DNA from: Anaerolineae bacterium
GTDB lineage: Bacteria > Chloroflexota > Anaerolineae > Aggregatilineales > Aggregatilineaceae
NCBI GenBank assembly: GCA_018432315.1
Contig: JAHDLB010000005.1
Span: forward strand, 38,497-102,496
DNA length: 64,000 bases
Reading direction: 5' to 3'
Translations under genes and position numbers: made by a program
Notes under the pieces: generated by a model
What the model saw: the letters and a program-made list of their open reading frames with translations, nothing else
Databases searched by the model: none
What the model was told of the DNA's origin: nothing
Shown: positions 49,373-61,218 of the stretch, in pieces
Numbering within the stretch: position 1 is the stretch's first letter
Layout of the letters: each line of letters opens with the position of its first letter

Positions 49373-51247
49373 TTAGTTTCCATAATGCATGTGGGCCGTG
49401 AGCGTACAGCTTCTGGTCGCAGTGAACGATACCGAGTTGCCGTCGCCTGACACGCCGCAGCCGGACCAGTGGCTGACGTTGCACTTAGGATCGACCGCAA
49501 CGGCATGGGCGCTGATTGTAGTGCCCGGTGCGTAGCCGCCGTCGCAGTTGGGTGCCACATCGATCATGGCCGAGGCCGCCGAATATTCACATTCATTTAC
49601 GACTGTCACCGTAATGATGTAGCATTCTGTACCTGGCGGCTCGTCATCATCCGGTGGCACATCAGGGGGCGGTAGAGCACAGGTGGCCGGGTCCCACAGG
49701 CATTCCCCTTCGGGGGACGTGACGCACTCAGCCGCAGGATGCCCGCATGTGTCGCACGAGCCACACGGGAGCCATTGACCCGGCGGCGGCTCTTCAGGCT
49801 CCCAGGGGATGAGCGGCGGTGCGTCGCCCGGCGGTACCTGATCGCAGTCCCCGATAGCCGTGACGTCCGTCGCCAACACCCACAGGCTGACAACCGCTTC
49901 GTGGCCGGAGATCAACGTCTTATCGATCTGCCACCACAGGTTGCCCGCTTCGTCCAACACCTGCCCAATGACCGGATACTCCACGCCAGCCGCCAAGAAT
50001 GCGAATACACCGCGCCCCATGCCCGGCCCGACGCGTACCTGCACGTCCGCGCGATCGGTACGGATCAGGCAAGGGAACTGCCCCTGCTGTGGTGGCGGCG
50101 CCTCGAATGCCAGACTCGCCTCATCAATGCAGACCAGGGCATCATCGATGGTCACACGCAGCGCAAATCGAAAGCCGATAAAGGTGTCCGGCAGCGGCCA
50201 GGTGAACGCTGTGGGGTTGCCAGCTACCCACTCGGCGTGGGTCAGGTAAACCTCGCCGCCATCGGGGTACCGGCCATACACGTAAACCACGTAGCCCGTT
50301 GCGCCGGGGACCCCCTCCCACCTCGCCGTGATCCGGAACGGATCGTCCGGCGCCTGCTCCAGCGCGAAGTGGAGATCGGGGCAGCCGCCACCTTCGGTCA
50401 ACTCACCAGAACTGGGACAAGGCTCGCACTCGGTCGGGGCCGTGGTGACCACGCCGGGAATGCCTGCCTGACCTTCCGCGCAGCCCGGTGCGTCTCTGGA
50501 GCAGGTCACCAGCAGACGGATCGACCCGGTCAGCGATGGATCGGCGGCGGTGACCTCGACCTCGTAGCGTCCGCTGCGCGGCGCGACCGTCACCCAATCT
50601 TCGATCTGCTCACCGCCGCGTAGCAGCGCGACAGGCTGGCCGCGCTGGTCGTGAACCTTGACCACGAACGGGAAGGCGAACGGCTGGCCTGCGCTCGGCT
50701 CACTGACAAGCAGCGTGGTCGGGCAATCCTCCGCCTCGAACGAGTAGAACTGCGGCGGGGCGTCCAGCGGAACGATCACGTTCACCGCCTGCCCGAAGGT
50801 CAGCGGCGTGCTGGTGACCGCGGCGCGTCCCAGCAGGGTGAGCGTGAATTCACCGGTCGTCCCGTCTTCCCCGCTGATCCACAGCAGGTAGATTCCCTCA
50901 TCGGGCAGTACAGCCGACACGGTCGCGCCTAGCGGACTATCGTCGAGCGTGTTCTGAACATAGCTGTCGAGCACCAGACCGTTCGGCGCAACCAGCTCGG
51001 TGCGCAGGTTGAGGTTGCCCGTCCATCTCTCCACAATGACGTTAACGACGTCGCCCGGCGCCCCGGTGAAGCTGTAGGTGACGCGAGGCAGATCTTCCGC
51101 AATGGTGCCGAATATCTTCGAGCCATAGATGAGTGTGCCGCCGCCCTGAGCCTGGATAGCAGTCAGCGAACTTTGGAGCAGCCCGGTTGTGATGACCAGC
51201 GCCACCAGTAGCCCCCATCGTAACCATGTTCCGGGTAGGTGTTTCAT
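49373..51247 (-). CDS. Secreted Cys-rich protein with SH3-like and InlB-repeat-like domains
   Basis: A 624-residue exported protein. The signal peptide ends at about residue 29 (LTAIQAQ). Residues 30-230 hold a PPC-like beta domain with GGGTLIYGSKIFG. A Cys-rich middle (CEPCPSS, CGSCDTCG) has no known family. Residues about 400-470 are a bacterial SH3-like domain (DVQVRVGPGMGRGVFAFLAAGVEYPVIGQV). The last 75 are a beta-repeat of the InlB/Bact_rpt type (GTTISAHAVAV, CTLTAHM). The start at 51247 follows GGAGGGG. It is a paralogue of the next gene. Probably cell-surface or secreted; role unknown. Confidence 0.75.
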   Translation of the reverse strand: MKHLPGTWLRWGLLVALVITTGLLQSSLTAIQAQGGGTLIYGSKIFGTIAEDLPRVTYSFTGAPGDVVNVIVERWTGNLNLRTELVAPNGLVLDSYVQNTLDDSPLGATVSAVLPDEGIYLLWISGEDGTTGEFTLTLLGRAAVTSTPLTFGQAVNVIVPLDAPPQFYSFEAEDCPTTLLVSEPSAGQPFAFPFVVKVHDQRGQPVALLRGGEQIEDWVTVAPRSGRYEVEVTAADPSLTGSIRLLVTCSRDAPGCAEGQAGIPGVVTTAPTECEPCPSSGELTEGGGCPDLHFALEQAPDDPFRITARWEGVPGATGYVVYVYGRYPDGGEVYLTHAEWVAGNPTAFTWPLPDTFIGFRFALRVTIDDALVCIDEASLAFEAPPPQQGQFPCLIRTDRADVQVRVGPGMGRGVFAFLAAGVEYPVIGQVLDEAGNLWWQIDKTLISGHEAVVSLWVLATDVTAIGDCDQVPPGDAPPLIPWEPEEPPPGQWLPCGSCDTCGHPAAECVTSPEGECLWDPATCALPPPDVPPDDDEPPGTECYIITVTVVNECEYSAASAMIDVAPNCDGGYAPGTTISAHAVAVDPKCNVSHWSGCGVSGDGNSVSFTATRSCTLTAHMHYGN

Positions 51248-51271
51248 CGCGACCCCCTCCAACGCCCAGAG

Positions 51272-52786
51272 CTAAACGCCCGGTCCCCATTCCACCGGGC
51301 CAGCTTTGGGGAACTCGACATCGATCGCCCCATCGCACAGGTAACCTTGCGGCATGTCGCCGAAAGCCCCACCACCGCTGGCTTCCGCATAGGCACCCAC
51401 GCGCAAATGGAAGTTTGAGTATTCAGCCGGGAAGACCCCCTCTAGATGGTAAGTCCTGGCGTCACCGGGCACCATCAGCACGCGAATCCCGATCAGGCCG
51501 CCATCGTCGCCATAGGCGTACACATGGATCAGGTAGGCCGCTGCGCCAGGGGCTTCCGTCCAGCTCACCACGACGCGCCGATCGTCGCCGGGCACGATAT
51601 CAGCCCCGACGTTGATGCCACTGCACATATCGGTAATCTCGCCTTCAAAAGAGAAGGGAGTCGTGTCAATGCAGAGGATGGTAGCGACTTCGGTACCGCT
51701 CCCCGCCCGGAGGATGGCCGTGAACAGACCCCGGCCTATATCGGCAGGGTTGAAAAGGTAAGTATGAGTGGTGCTGCCTTCGAGTATCACCGGCGAGTCA
51801 GCGAGCAGCGCGCCTGTGGCATCGACGATGTGGAAAATGTACCAGTCAGCGTCCTCCACGGCGGGCCAGGTGAACAAAACGGCCCCACCCCCTTCGTGCG
51901 TCGCGGTCATCTCGAATTCCGCGCACCGTTCGCCGCCAAAGCGGTCATCAAAGCACGGTGGGCACTCTGGTGGCGTGCCCGCCACTAAATCCGCCGCGCC
52001 AGGAGCGCTGCCGGCAACACAGCCGGGCCCCAGGCCGGAGCAGTTCACGAGCAGGTGTATCGTGCCCGCTGCCTGCGGATCTTGGGAGCGGACCTCGACT
52101 TCATAGCGGCCGCTTTGCGCGGGCACGACCAGGCGATCCTCCACGGCATCGCCGCCATAGAGAGCCGCGATCAGGCCGCCTTGTGGGTTGCGGACCTTAA
52201 CCGCAAAGGGGAAGGTCACCGGATCGCCCTCACTGAGATTCGCGACAGTGAGGACGGTGGGGCAATCCGCAGCGTCGAAGGCGAAATACTGCGGCTGTGG
52301 ATTTTGCGGGATGGCGACGTCAAGGCCCTGACCGGGGAGCAGAGGAATGGTGGGCACCTGGCCGCGCCCCTCCAGCGTGAGAAGGAACTGGCCCGATGTC
52401 CCATTTTCTCCGGCGATCACCAGCATATAGACGCCGGTCTGCGGCAGCCAGAGTGACTGATACGCGTCGCGGCTTTCCACAGCCAGGGGATTGCGCGCGC
52501 TGGTGGCGATCGTCTGCCCGCCTGGGGCCAGGAGGGTGATCTGGGGATCCAGCGTCCCGACCCAGTTCTTAGCGTGAACCTGGACCAGGTCACCAGCAGC
52601 CCCAGTGAAGCTGTAGATTACTTCCGGGATCTCAGGAGATACGCGCCCGAGGACTTTTGAGCCATATCCGATGGTGCCTCCGCCCTGCGCGTCTGCGACA
52701 AGGTGGCCGGAGCCGGCGACTGTTGCAATCCCTATCACCAGCACCAGGACGAATCTTGTCGTGATCCCACGCGGCCTTTCAAGCAT
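51272..52786 (-). CDS. Secreted protein, paralogue of 49373-51247
   Basis: A 504-residue exported protein with a signal peptide ending near DAQGGG. The same start follows: GGGTIGYGSKVLGRVSPEIPEVIYSFTGAAGDLVQV versus GGGTLIYGSKIFGTIAEDLPRVTYSFTGAPGDVVNV in the neighbour. It has PPC-like beta domains and a fibronectin-like segment (VLFTWPAVEDADWYIFHIVD and VVVSWTEAPGAAAYLIHVYAY), but no SH3 or repeat domain at the end. The gene lies 24 bases upstream of its paralogue on the same strand. It is the last intact gene before the right junction. From 52787 to 53332 no gene is seen, probably decayed DNA. Confidence 0.75.
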   Translation of the reverse strand: MLERPRGITTRFVLVLVIGIATVAGSGHLVADAQGGGTIGYGSKVLGRVSPEIPEVIYSFTGAAGDLVQVHAKNWVGTLDPQITLLAPGGQTIATSARNPLAVESRDAYQSLWLPQTGVYMLVIAGENGTSGQFLLTLEGRGQVPTIPLLPGQGLDVAIPQNPQPQYFAFDAADCPTVLTVANLSEGDPVTFPFAVKVRNPQGGLIAALYGGDAVEDRLVVPAQSGRYEVEVRSQDPQAAGTIHLLVNCSGLGPGCVAGSAPGAADLVAGTPPECPPCFDDRFGGERCAEFEMTATHEGGGAVLFTWPAVEDADWYIFHIVDATGALLADSPVILEGSTTHTYLFNPADIGRGLFTAILRAGSGTEVATILCIDTTPFSFEGEITDMCSGINVGADIVPGDDRRVVVSWTEAPGAAAYLIHVYAYGDDGGLIGIRVLMVPGDARTYHLEGVFPAEYSNFHLRVGAYAEASGGGAFGDMPQGYLCDGAIDVEFPKAGPVEWGPGV

Positions 52787-53332
52787 GAGGTTTCCTCCTC
52801 AAAACACTTGAACAGCACCGTCCCACTCGCCCCTTGAATCGGGACACTAGTCGTTTGTTACGTTCTGCACAAACTCATCATATGCCCATAACCTTATTTA
52901 ATCAAGAATGTGGTGTGGGATCGTCCTCGCCGGGAATATACTGCCAGCGAACTCGGTTCGGGCGACCGGATGAAAGAAAAGGGAATAGGATTGCCGAAAA
53001 TCAACGTGAGGGTCAGAACATCGATCCGAAGCGGAATCTTGGGTTACGTGTGTCGCCGCTGGCCATGATATCGAACTTTGCCACGTAGAACCATCGCTTG
53101 GGAGGAGCCAGCAGGCGACTCGGATATCGGTGGCTGCTCCCAGCTTTCTTCCGATATTCCGCAGGAGGCACAAACAGCGCTTTCCAAATACGACCAGAGA
53201 GTGAACGACGCCCGTTATCATGTAGACAAGTGGGTAGAAGCGCGTGTATGGGAAACCGTACGTCGAAAGGTGCTATCCTTGCTTCAACAGCGAGTTGAGC
53301 AGGGACGTCGACGACGTGTGGCTCAAGACCGG

Positions 53333-53632
53333 TGGATCGAGGTGCTGCGGACGCCGGTGCGGGCACCGAAAGCCAACACGAGATGTGAGCGTTTCATTGG
53401 CAGCGTCAGGCGTGAATGCCTCGATCACATGATCATTCTGAGCGACCGGCACCTGCGTCGGATCATCGGCGAGTATGTGGCGTATTTTAGCCACGCTCGT
53501 CCTCATCAGGGGATTGACCAACACATTCCCGATCCACCAGCCGAAGCAGGCCAGGCTACAGGGGCGGCGAACAACGTCGTCGGATACGCAGTGTTAGGAG
53601 GTTTGCATCACGACTATCGGAGGGCGGCGTGA
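53333..53632 (+). mobile_element. Integrase-core transposase fragment (C-terminal part), right end
   Basis: The frame VLRTPVRAPKANTRCERFIGSVRRECLDHMIILSDRHLRRIIGEYVAYFSHARPHQGIDQ ends in LGGLHHDYRRAA. It has the same plan as the fragment at 35182, with catalytic Glu in the ERFIGSVRREC helix, but the first Asp regions are missing upstream. It is a scar next to the right island boundary. Confidence 0.8.
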
Positions 53633-53696
53633 GCGAAGAAACGCCTACGGATCGACTTTTTGGCCCACACCGGTTGAGGCATGTTTTGATGCGCTC

Positions 53697-53732
53697 AGAA
53701 GTCGTCAAAATGGCCCTGTTTTGACGACTTCT
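53697..53732. repeat. 14-bp perfect inverted repeat inside the right junction
   Basis: AGAAGTCGTCAAAA (53697-53710) and TTTTGACGACTTCT (53719-53732) are separated by eight bases. They directly precede the arm-type repeats and resemble a recombinase binding hairpin. The left end has a related TTTTGACG before its repeats. Confidence 0.65.
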
Positions 53733-53754
53733 GACAGCAATGTTACAGCAATCT
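53733..53754 (+). repeat. Two 11-bp repeats, probable integrase arm-type sites at the right end
   Basis: GACAGCAATGT and TACAGCAATCT are adjacent and match the left-end repeats (GACGGCAATCT) at most positions. They lie about 70 bases inside the right 128-bp repeat. Confidence 0.6.
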
Positions 53755-53830
53755 GGAGTGACAACGCAGTCTGGAGAGTTGGGCTACCCCCATATATGGC
53801 GGTTCGGCGGGGCTTTGACCGCCATATGTG

Positions 53831-53904
53831 TGGGTGACAAGGGACTCGAACCCCTGACCTCTTCCTTGTAAGGGAAGCGCTCTAACCAACTGAGCTAGTC
53901 ACCC
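53831..53904 (-). tRNA. tRNA-Val (anticodon UAC), right copy
   Basis: Base-for-base identical to 10280-10353, with the same fold and discriminator A. One of the two copies is the original chromosomal gene and the other came with, or was regenerated by, the island. Confidence 0.95.
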
Positions 53905-53919
53905 GGCCCACATGCTCGA

Positions 53920-53949
53920 ATTATAGCCGCGCCGGATGCGGAGCGTCAA
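53920..53949 (-). promoter_or_regulatory. Promoter of right tRNA-Val
   Basis: Minus-strand TTGACG (53944-53949), 18 bases, TATAAT (53920-53925). The same as at the left end apart from one spacer base. Confidence 0.8.
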
Positions 53950-54046
53950 GTGCAGTGATGAAATTCACTATGGCTGCCAGAACCGGGATGCTATAATAAG
54001 GCGGTTTGAACTGGTATTTAGCCGCGTACGCTCAAAGGAGTTTACA

Positions 54047-55504
54047 ATGGTAGCAACGCAACAACGTCCTGTGACAGGCGGTGCCATCGCCCGAAAACCG
54101 GTCACCCTGGCCGTGATCGTTGGCAACCGCGGATTCTTCCCCTCTCACCTGGCCCTCAAGGGCCGCAAGACCGTGCTCGAACTGCTCGAAAAAGCCGGGA
54201 TCAACACCATCATCACGCCCGAAGACGCGACCAACGCCGGCTCGATCGAATCGCTGGAAGAAGCGCGCCTGTGTGCTAACCTGCTGCGCGCGCACCGCGA
54301 CGAGATCGACGGCGTGCTGGTGACGCTGCCCAACTTCGGCGACGAGCGGGCGGTGGCGAATGTCCTGCGCTGGGCCGAGCTCAACGTCCCCGTGCTCATT
54401 CACGCCTTCCCGGACGATCCGCAGAAAATGGACCTGGAGAACCGGCGCGACAGCTTCTGCGGCAAGATGAGCCTGTGCAACAACCTGCGGCAGTACGGCA
54501 TCCCCTACACGCTGACCTCGCTGCACACAGTCGACCCGACCAGCCAGTCGTTCCACGACGATCTCGCGTTCTTCACCGGCGTGTGCCGCGTGGTGCGCGG
54601 GCTGCGCGGGGCGCGCCTGGGCATGATGGGCGCCCGCCCTGCCGCGTTCAACACCGTCCGTTACAGCGAGAAACTGCTCGAAAACGCCGGGATCAGCATC
54701 GAAACGCTGGACCTGTCCGAGGTCTTTGGGCGCATCGACCGCCTGGGCGACGATGATCGGGACGTCCTCGCCAAGCGCGAAACCATCGCCGCCTATGCCC
54801 GCACAGCCCAGGTGCCCGAGGAATCGCTCATGAAGCTGGCGAAATTCGGCGTCGTGCTGGACCGCTGGGTCGAAGAGCAAGCGCTCGACGCCACAGCGAT
54901 CCAGTGCTGGACGTCGATGCAGGAATACTTCGGCGTCGTGCCCTGCACCCTGATGAGCATGGCGAGCAACAGCCTGAACCCGTCCGCCTGCGAGACGGAC
55001 ATCGTCGGCGCGCTGGCGATGCTGGCCCTGTCGCTGGCGTCCGGCAGGCCGAGCGCCATCGTGGACTGGAACAACAACTACGGCGACGATCCCGACAAGG
55101 CCGTCGTCTTCCACTGCTCCAACCTGCCCGCGGAAGTGTTCGTCGATGATATCCCGGTCATGGACTATCAGGCGATCATCGCCGGGTCGGTCGGCAAGGA
55201 CAACACTTACGGCACCATCGTCGGGCGCGTGAAGGAGAATCCGTTCACCTACCTGCGCATCTCCACCGACGACCTGAACGGCAGCATCACCGCCTACACC
55301 GGCGAAGGCGTCTTCACCAACGACCCGGTCGATACCTTCGGCGGCTATGGCGTGGTCCAGGTGCCGCGCTTCCAGGATCTGCTGGCCTACATCTGCGAGA
55401 ACGGTTTCGAGCATCACGTGTCGGTGAACCAGACCCGCGTCGCGCGCATCATCACCGAGGCGCTGTCGAAATACCTGGGCTGGTCCATCTACCACCACGC
55501 CTAG
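54047..55504 (+). CDS. L-fucose/L-arabinose isomerase-family protein
   Basis: A 485-residue protein. It has the sugar isomerase layout: [23 protein letters not shown] at the start, a middle [20 protein letters not shown], and ending with metal-binding region motifs ([20 protein letters not shown]). It is related to FucI and AraA. Such enzymes interconvert aldoses and ketoses with Mn2+. The start at 54047 has AAAGGAG upstream; a TATAAT box lies at 53992-53997. It opens an operon with a zinc dehydrogenase. The substrate is not certain. Confidence 0.8.
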   Translation: MVATQQRPVTGGAIARKPVTLAVIVGNRGFFPSHLALKGRKTVLELLEKAGINTIITPEDATNAGSIESLEEARLCANLLRAHRDEIDGVLVTLPNFGDERAVANVLRWAELNVPVLIHAFPDDPQKMDLENRRDSFCGKMSLCNNLRQYGIPYTLTSLHTVDPTSQSFHDDLAFFTGVCRVVRGLRGARLGMMGARPAAFNTVRYSEKLLENAGISIETLDLSEVFGRIDRLGDDDRDVLAKRETIAAYARTAQVPEESLMKLAKFGVVLDRWVEEQALDATAIQCWTSMQEYFGVVPCTLMSMASNSLNPSACETDIVGALAMLALSLASGRPSAIVDWNNNYGDDPDKAVVFHCSNLPAEVFVDDIPVMDYQAIIAGSVGKDNTYGTIVGRVKENPFTYLRISTDDLNGSITAYTGEGVFTNDPVDTFGGYGVVQVPRFQDLLAYICENGFEHHVSVNQTRVARIITEALSKYLGWSIYHHA

Positions 55505-55521
55505 CCGGGTCAGGAGCGGTC

Positions 55522-56586
55522 ATGTTTGCAGCCAGGTTATACGGCCCGCGTGACATCCGGATCGACCAGGTGCCCGAGCCACCGCCGCCCGGCCCCGGCC
55601 AGGTCCGGCTGAAGGTGGCGGCGGTCGGCATCTGCGGCTCGGACCTGCACACCTACGCCGACGCGCGCATCGGCGACACGAAAGTCGAATCGCCGCTCGT
55701 GCTCGGCCACGAGTTCGCCGGCGTGATCGAGGCCGTTGGCCCCGGCGCGCTCGACGGGCTGGACCAGCCGCTGCGCCCCGGCCAGCGCGTCGCGGTGGAC
55801 CCCGCGACCCCGTGCTGGCGCTGCGAGATGTGCGAGGCCGGCCACCCGAATCTGTGCGTCCGGCTGCACTTCTGCGGCCTGTGGCCCGACGACGGCGCGC
55901 TGCAGGAGTTCATGCTCTGCGACGCGCGGACCTGCTTCCCCCTGCCGGACTCCCTCAGCGACACCGAGGGCGCGCTGCTGGAACCGCTGGGCGTCGCCAT
56001 TCACGCCGTGGACCTGGGCAAGCTGAAGGTCGCGCGCAGCGTGGCGGTGCTGGGCTGCGGGCCGATCGGCCTGCCGATCATCAAGCTGGCCCGCCTGTCG
56101 GGCGCGGCCCCGATCTTCGCGTTCGACCGCTTCCCCTGGCGCGCCGAAAAAGCGCGGGACTGGGGCGCCACGCACGCCTGGACGCTCGACGACGGCGACC
56201 CGGTCGCCATCATCGATGAGCACACCGCCGGGCGCGGCACGGACGTGGTCTTCGAGGCGGCGTGGGCCGATCACTCGGTCCAGCAGGCGGCGGATATGGC
56301 GCGGTTGGGCGGGCGGCTGGTGCTGGTGGGCATTCCCGAAGAGGACACGCTCACCCTGCGGCACTCCGTCGCCCGGCGCAAGGGCCTGACGATCATGATG
56401 GCCCGCCGCATGAAGCATACCTACCCGCGCGCGATCCACCTCGCCACCACGCACCCGGCGCACTTGCGGCTGGAGGACCTGGTGTCGCACCATTTCCCGC
56501 TCGCCGAGACGGCGGCGGCGTTCGAGATGAATGCCCGCTATGCGGAAGGGGTGCACAAGATCATGATCGACGTGGCGGCGCAGTAA
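55522..56586 (+). CDS. Zinc-dependent alcohol/sorbitol/threonine-type dehydrogenase
   Basis: A 354-residue medium-chain dehydrogenase. The catalytic zinc region [12 protein letters not shown] and the [12 protein letters not shown] helix are seen, with the structural zinc Cys set in [15 protein letters not shown]. The coenzyme fold has [19 protein letters not shown]. The start has AGGAG upstream. It follows the isomerase by 17 bases, so the pair may form a sugar or polyol catabolic step (ketose to polyol or the reverse). Substrate unknown. Confidence 0.85.
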   Translation: MFAARLYGPRDIRIDQVPEPPPPGPGQVRLKVAAVGICGSDLHTYADARIGDTKVESPLVLGHEFAGVIEAVGPGALDGLDQPLRPGQRVAVDPATPCWRCEMCEAGHPNLCVRLHFCGLWPDDGALQEFMLCDARTCFPLPDSLSDTEGALLEPLGVAIHAVDLGKLKVARSVAVLGCGPIGLPIIKLARLSGAAPIFAFDRFPWRAEKARDWGATHAWTLDDGDPVAIIDEHTAGRGTDVVFEAAWADHSVQQAADMARLGGRLVLVGIPEEDTLTLRHSVARRKGLTIMMARRMKHTYPRAIHLATTHPAHLRLEDLVSHHFPLAETAAAFEMNARYAEGVHKIMIDVAAQ

Positions 56587-56682
56587 GCCGGTCGGCTCCT
56601 GCCGCACGATAATCCTGCCACAACGAAGCGAGGGCGATCCCGGTGACCGCCCTCGCCCGCTGTCCCGCGCCGCCCCACGCCA

Positions 56683-57492
56683 TCACCCACACGACTCGCA
56701 CGTCCCGGCGGCATCGCACGCCCCGCCCGCCTGGACGGTGTCGGGATGCGTGCGCCGGGCGTGATCGCACAGCGCTCCATCGTCGATGGCCGGCATGGGC
56801 GGCACGTCGTGCAGGCCATCGTCGCGCACCACGTACAGGCGGTCCACCCACTGCGTGATGCGGGCGCGGTCCGGCTGGACGTTGACGGTGAACGCGTCCG
56901 GCGTGCTGCGCCCGTTGTCGAAATACAGGCAGACCCACCCGCTGTGGGTCGCGCCAACCGGCAGTTGAAAACCTTCTTCGCGGTAAAAGAACAGGTCGAG
57001 TCCCCGGCTCGCCATATCGAGGTGCGGGCAGACCGCGCCATCGCCGCCGGTGTAGCCCGTCTGGTTGGAGACGGCGCGCAGGGCCGTTCGCGGCGCCCAC
57101 CACGGGTTGCGCGGCTCGCGGAAGTCGCCGGGGAACGGTGTCTCGACGTCCGCCCACGGATAGCCCCACCCGGCATAGGGGAACACCTGGCCGGTGATCT
57201 CGACCGACATCCAGAACCACACCTCGCGCCGGTCGTCGCTGCGGATCACGAACACCGGGTCGCAGAAGTCGATGCGGGCCAGCGCGACGCCGTCGCCGCG
57301 TGTGCCGCCCCAGCGATTGTAATCCTCGGCGCGCAGCACCACCGGCTGGCCGCATTCGCGGTGCACCGCCGGGACGAACCGCGCTTCCGGCGCCTGGGCC
57401 GCCCCATACAGCAAAAAACCGGTGATCAGCGCCGTTGCCAGCGCCACACCGGCCAGAAGAAACGTCAAGCGGGGAAACAGTGTCCGGGCCAT
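56683..57492 (-). CDS. Secreted/membrane-anchored protein of unknown function
   Basis: A 269-residue protein with an N-terminal membrane segment (residues 8-28, FLLAGVALATALITGFLLYG) and an exported domain with about ten cysteines (pairs such as CESCG at the end). The TATAAT box on the minus strand (57499-57504) is only seven bases before ATG 57492, suggesting a leaderless transcript. No known domain. It is convergent with the dehydrogenase gene. Confidence 0.6.
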   Translation of the reverse strand: MARTLFPRLTFLLAGVALATALITGFLLYGAAQAPEARFVPAVHRECGQPVVLRAEDYNRWGGTRGDGVALARIDFCDPVFVIRSDDRREVWFWMSVEITGQVFPYAGWGYPWADVETPFPGDFREPRNPWWAPRTALRAVSNQTGYTGGDGAVCPHLDMASRGLDLFFYREEGFQLPVGATHSGWVCLYFDNGRSTPDAFTVNVQPDRARITQWVDRLYVVRDDGLHDVPPMPAIDDGALCDHARRTHPDTVQAGGACDAAGTCESCG

Positions 57493-57668
57493 GCCGCCCA
57501 TTATAGCACGTCCGCGCGCTTCATTCTCGCCTGTGGCCGGGGCCTGTAACGGCTGTCTGACCGGCGGCACCCAGGACCCACTCCGCCTGCAAAACTACAC
57601 CTTTATACGCGGGCGTACTTACGGCCATAACACTAATTTGATTTTATTTTAATTTTTGCCTTCTACGA

Positions 57669-57674
57669 TATAAT
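57669..57674 (+). promoter_or_regulatory. -10 box in the AT-rich region before 57799
   Basis: TATAAT lies in a markedly AT-rich stretch (57600-57680) that contrasts with the GC-rich surroundings, followed by an eight-G run at 57683-57690. No clear -35 was found. No gene is visible in 57493-57798. Confidence 0.4.
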
Positions 57675-57798
57675 TATTGTGGTGGGGGGGGTATCGACAC
57701 AGCGGGCACCTGCCGCGCATCTCACATACCTTCCCGGAACCGATCGAAACGTTTTAGCGGGTTCGCACGTCTTACGTTCAACAGAAGGAAGAGATGCC

Positions 57799-58203
57799 AT
57801 GTCCGAAATCTTCATCGTCGACAACGAGAACATCACCGTCAAGTGTATTCCAGAGAAAAAGCTCATCTACCACATCATTCACCAGCCGTTCAGCGGCCAG
57901 CCGTTCCGCGACGCGATCAACGCGGGCACCGAAGCCCTCAAGATGTATGGCGCCACCAAGTGGCTTTCGGACGACCGCAAGAACGGCCCCCTATCCCAGG
58001 AAGACGCGGAATGGGGATTCACCGACTGGAACCCACGCGCGATCCGGGCTGGCTGGAAATATTGGGCAATGGTGGTCCCGGAGAACGTGGTGGCGGCGGG
58101 CAGCCTCGCGCCCACCATCGAGGACCTGTACAAGCTCGGCCTGCGCGTGATGGTATTCTCCGACGTGGACCGGGCCATGGCCTGGCTCGACAAAATGCCG
58201 TGA
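57799..58203 (+). CDS. Small soluble protein, possible STAS/SpoIIAA-like fold
   Basis: A 134-residue protein with IFIVDNENITVKCIPEKKLIYHIIHQPFSG, and later WKYWAMVVPENVVAAG, VFSDVDRAMAWL. The beta-alpha pattern and the last segment recall SpoIIAA-like single-domain proteins, though the family call is weak. The start 57799 has GGAAGAG upstream. It is a single-gene unit ended by the hairpin at 58245. Confidence 0.55.
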   Translation: MSEIFIVDNENITVKCIPEKKLIYHIIHQPFSGQPFRDAINAGTEALKMYGATKWLSDDRKNGPLSQEDAEWGFTDWNPRAIRAGWKYWAMVVPENVVAAGSLAPTIEDLYKLGLRVMVFSDVDRAMAWLDKMP

Positions 58204-58244
58204 CTGCCGGACCGGCCAGCACCTGAATCACCCGAATCGATGCA

Positions 58245-58280
58245 CAAGGTCCCTCGCGCTCACCAGGCCGGGGGACCTTG
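58245..58280 (+). terminator. Hairpin after the small protein gene
   Basis: CAAGGTCCC and GGGACCTTG form a 9-bp stem around an 18-base loop, followed by ATTC. The T-tract is absent, so it is a weak terminator. Confidence 0.45.
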
Positions 58281-58413
58281 ATTCACCCGCCCCGCCTCTC
58301 GAACACCATCCCCGCCATCCCCTAACCGGATTCTCGCCGGCGACATCCACTTAAGTGCGTCATTGCTATAATCATTGTTAGATACTTCCTCAGCCACGAA
58401 AGTGACAGGGTGT

Positions 58414-61209
<2,796 letters not shown>

Positions 61210-61218
61210 GGGAGTCTC

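Larger units (their letters stand above)
53828..53955. repeat. Right 128-bp direct repeat (attR-like)
   Basis: Identical to 10277-10404 except at 53939 (C for T). It contains a full tRNA-Val and promoter. To its right is chromosomal isomerase DNA. The two copies enclose 43.4 kb. Confidence 0.9.

Noticed and set aside
52834..53332. N-terminal part of the right-end transposase in the upstream frame
   Set aside because: The residues upstream of 53333 show no catalytic Asp regions, so I treat the DNA as decayed and list only the C-terminal part.
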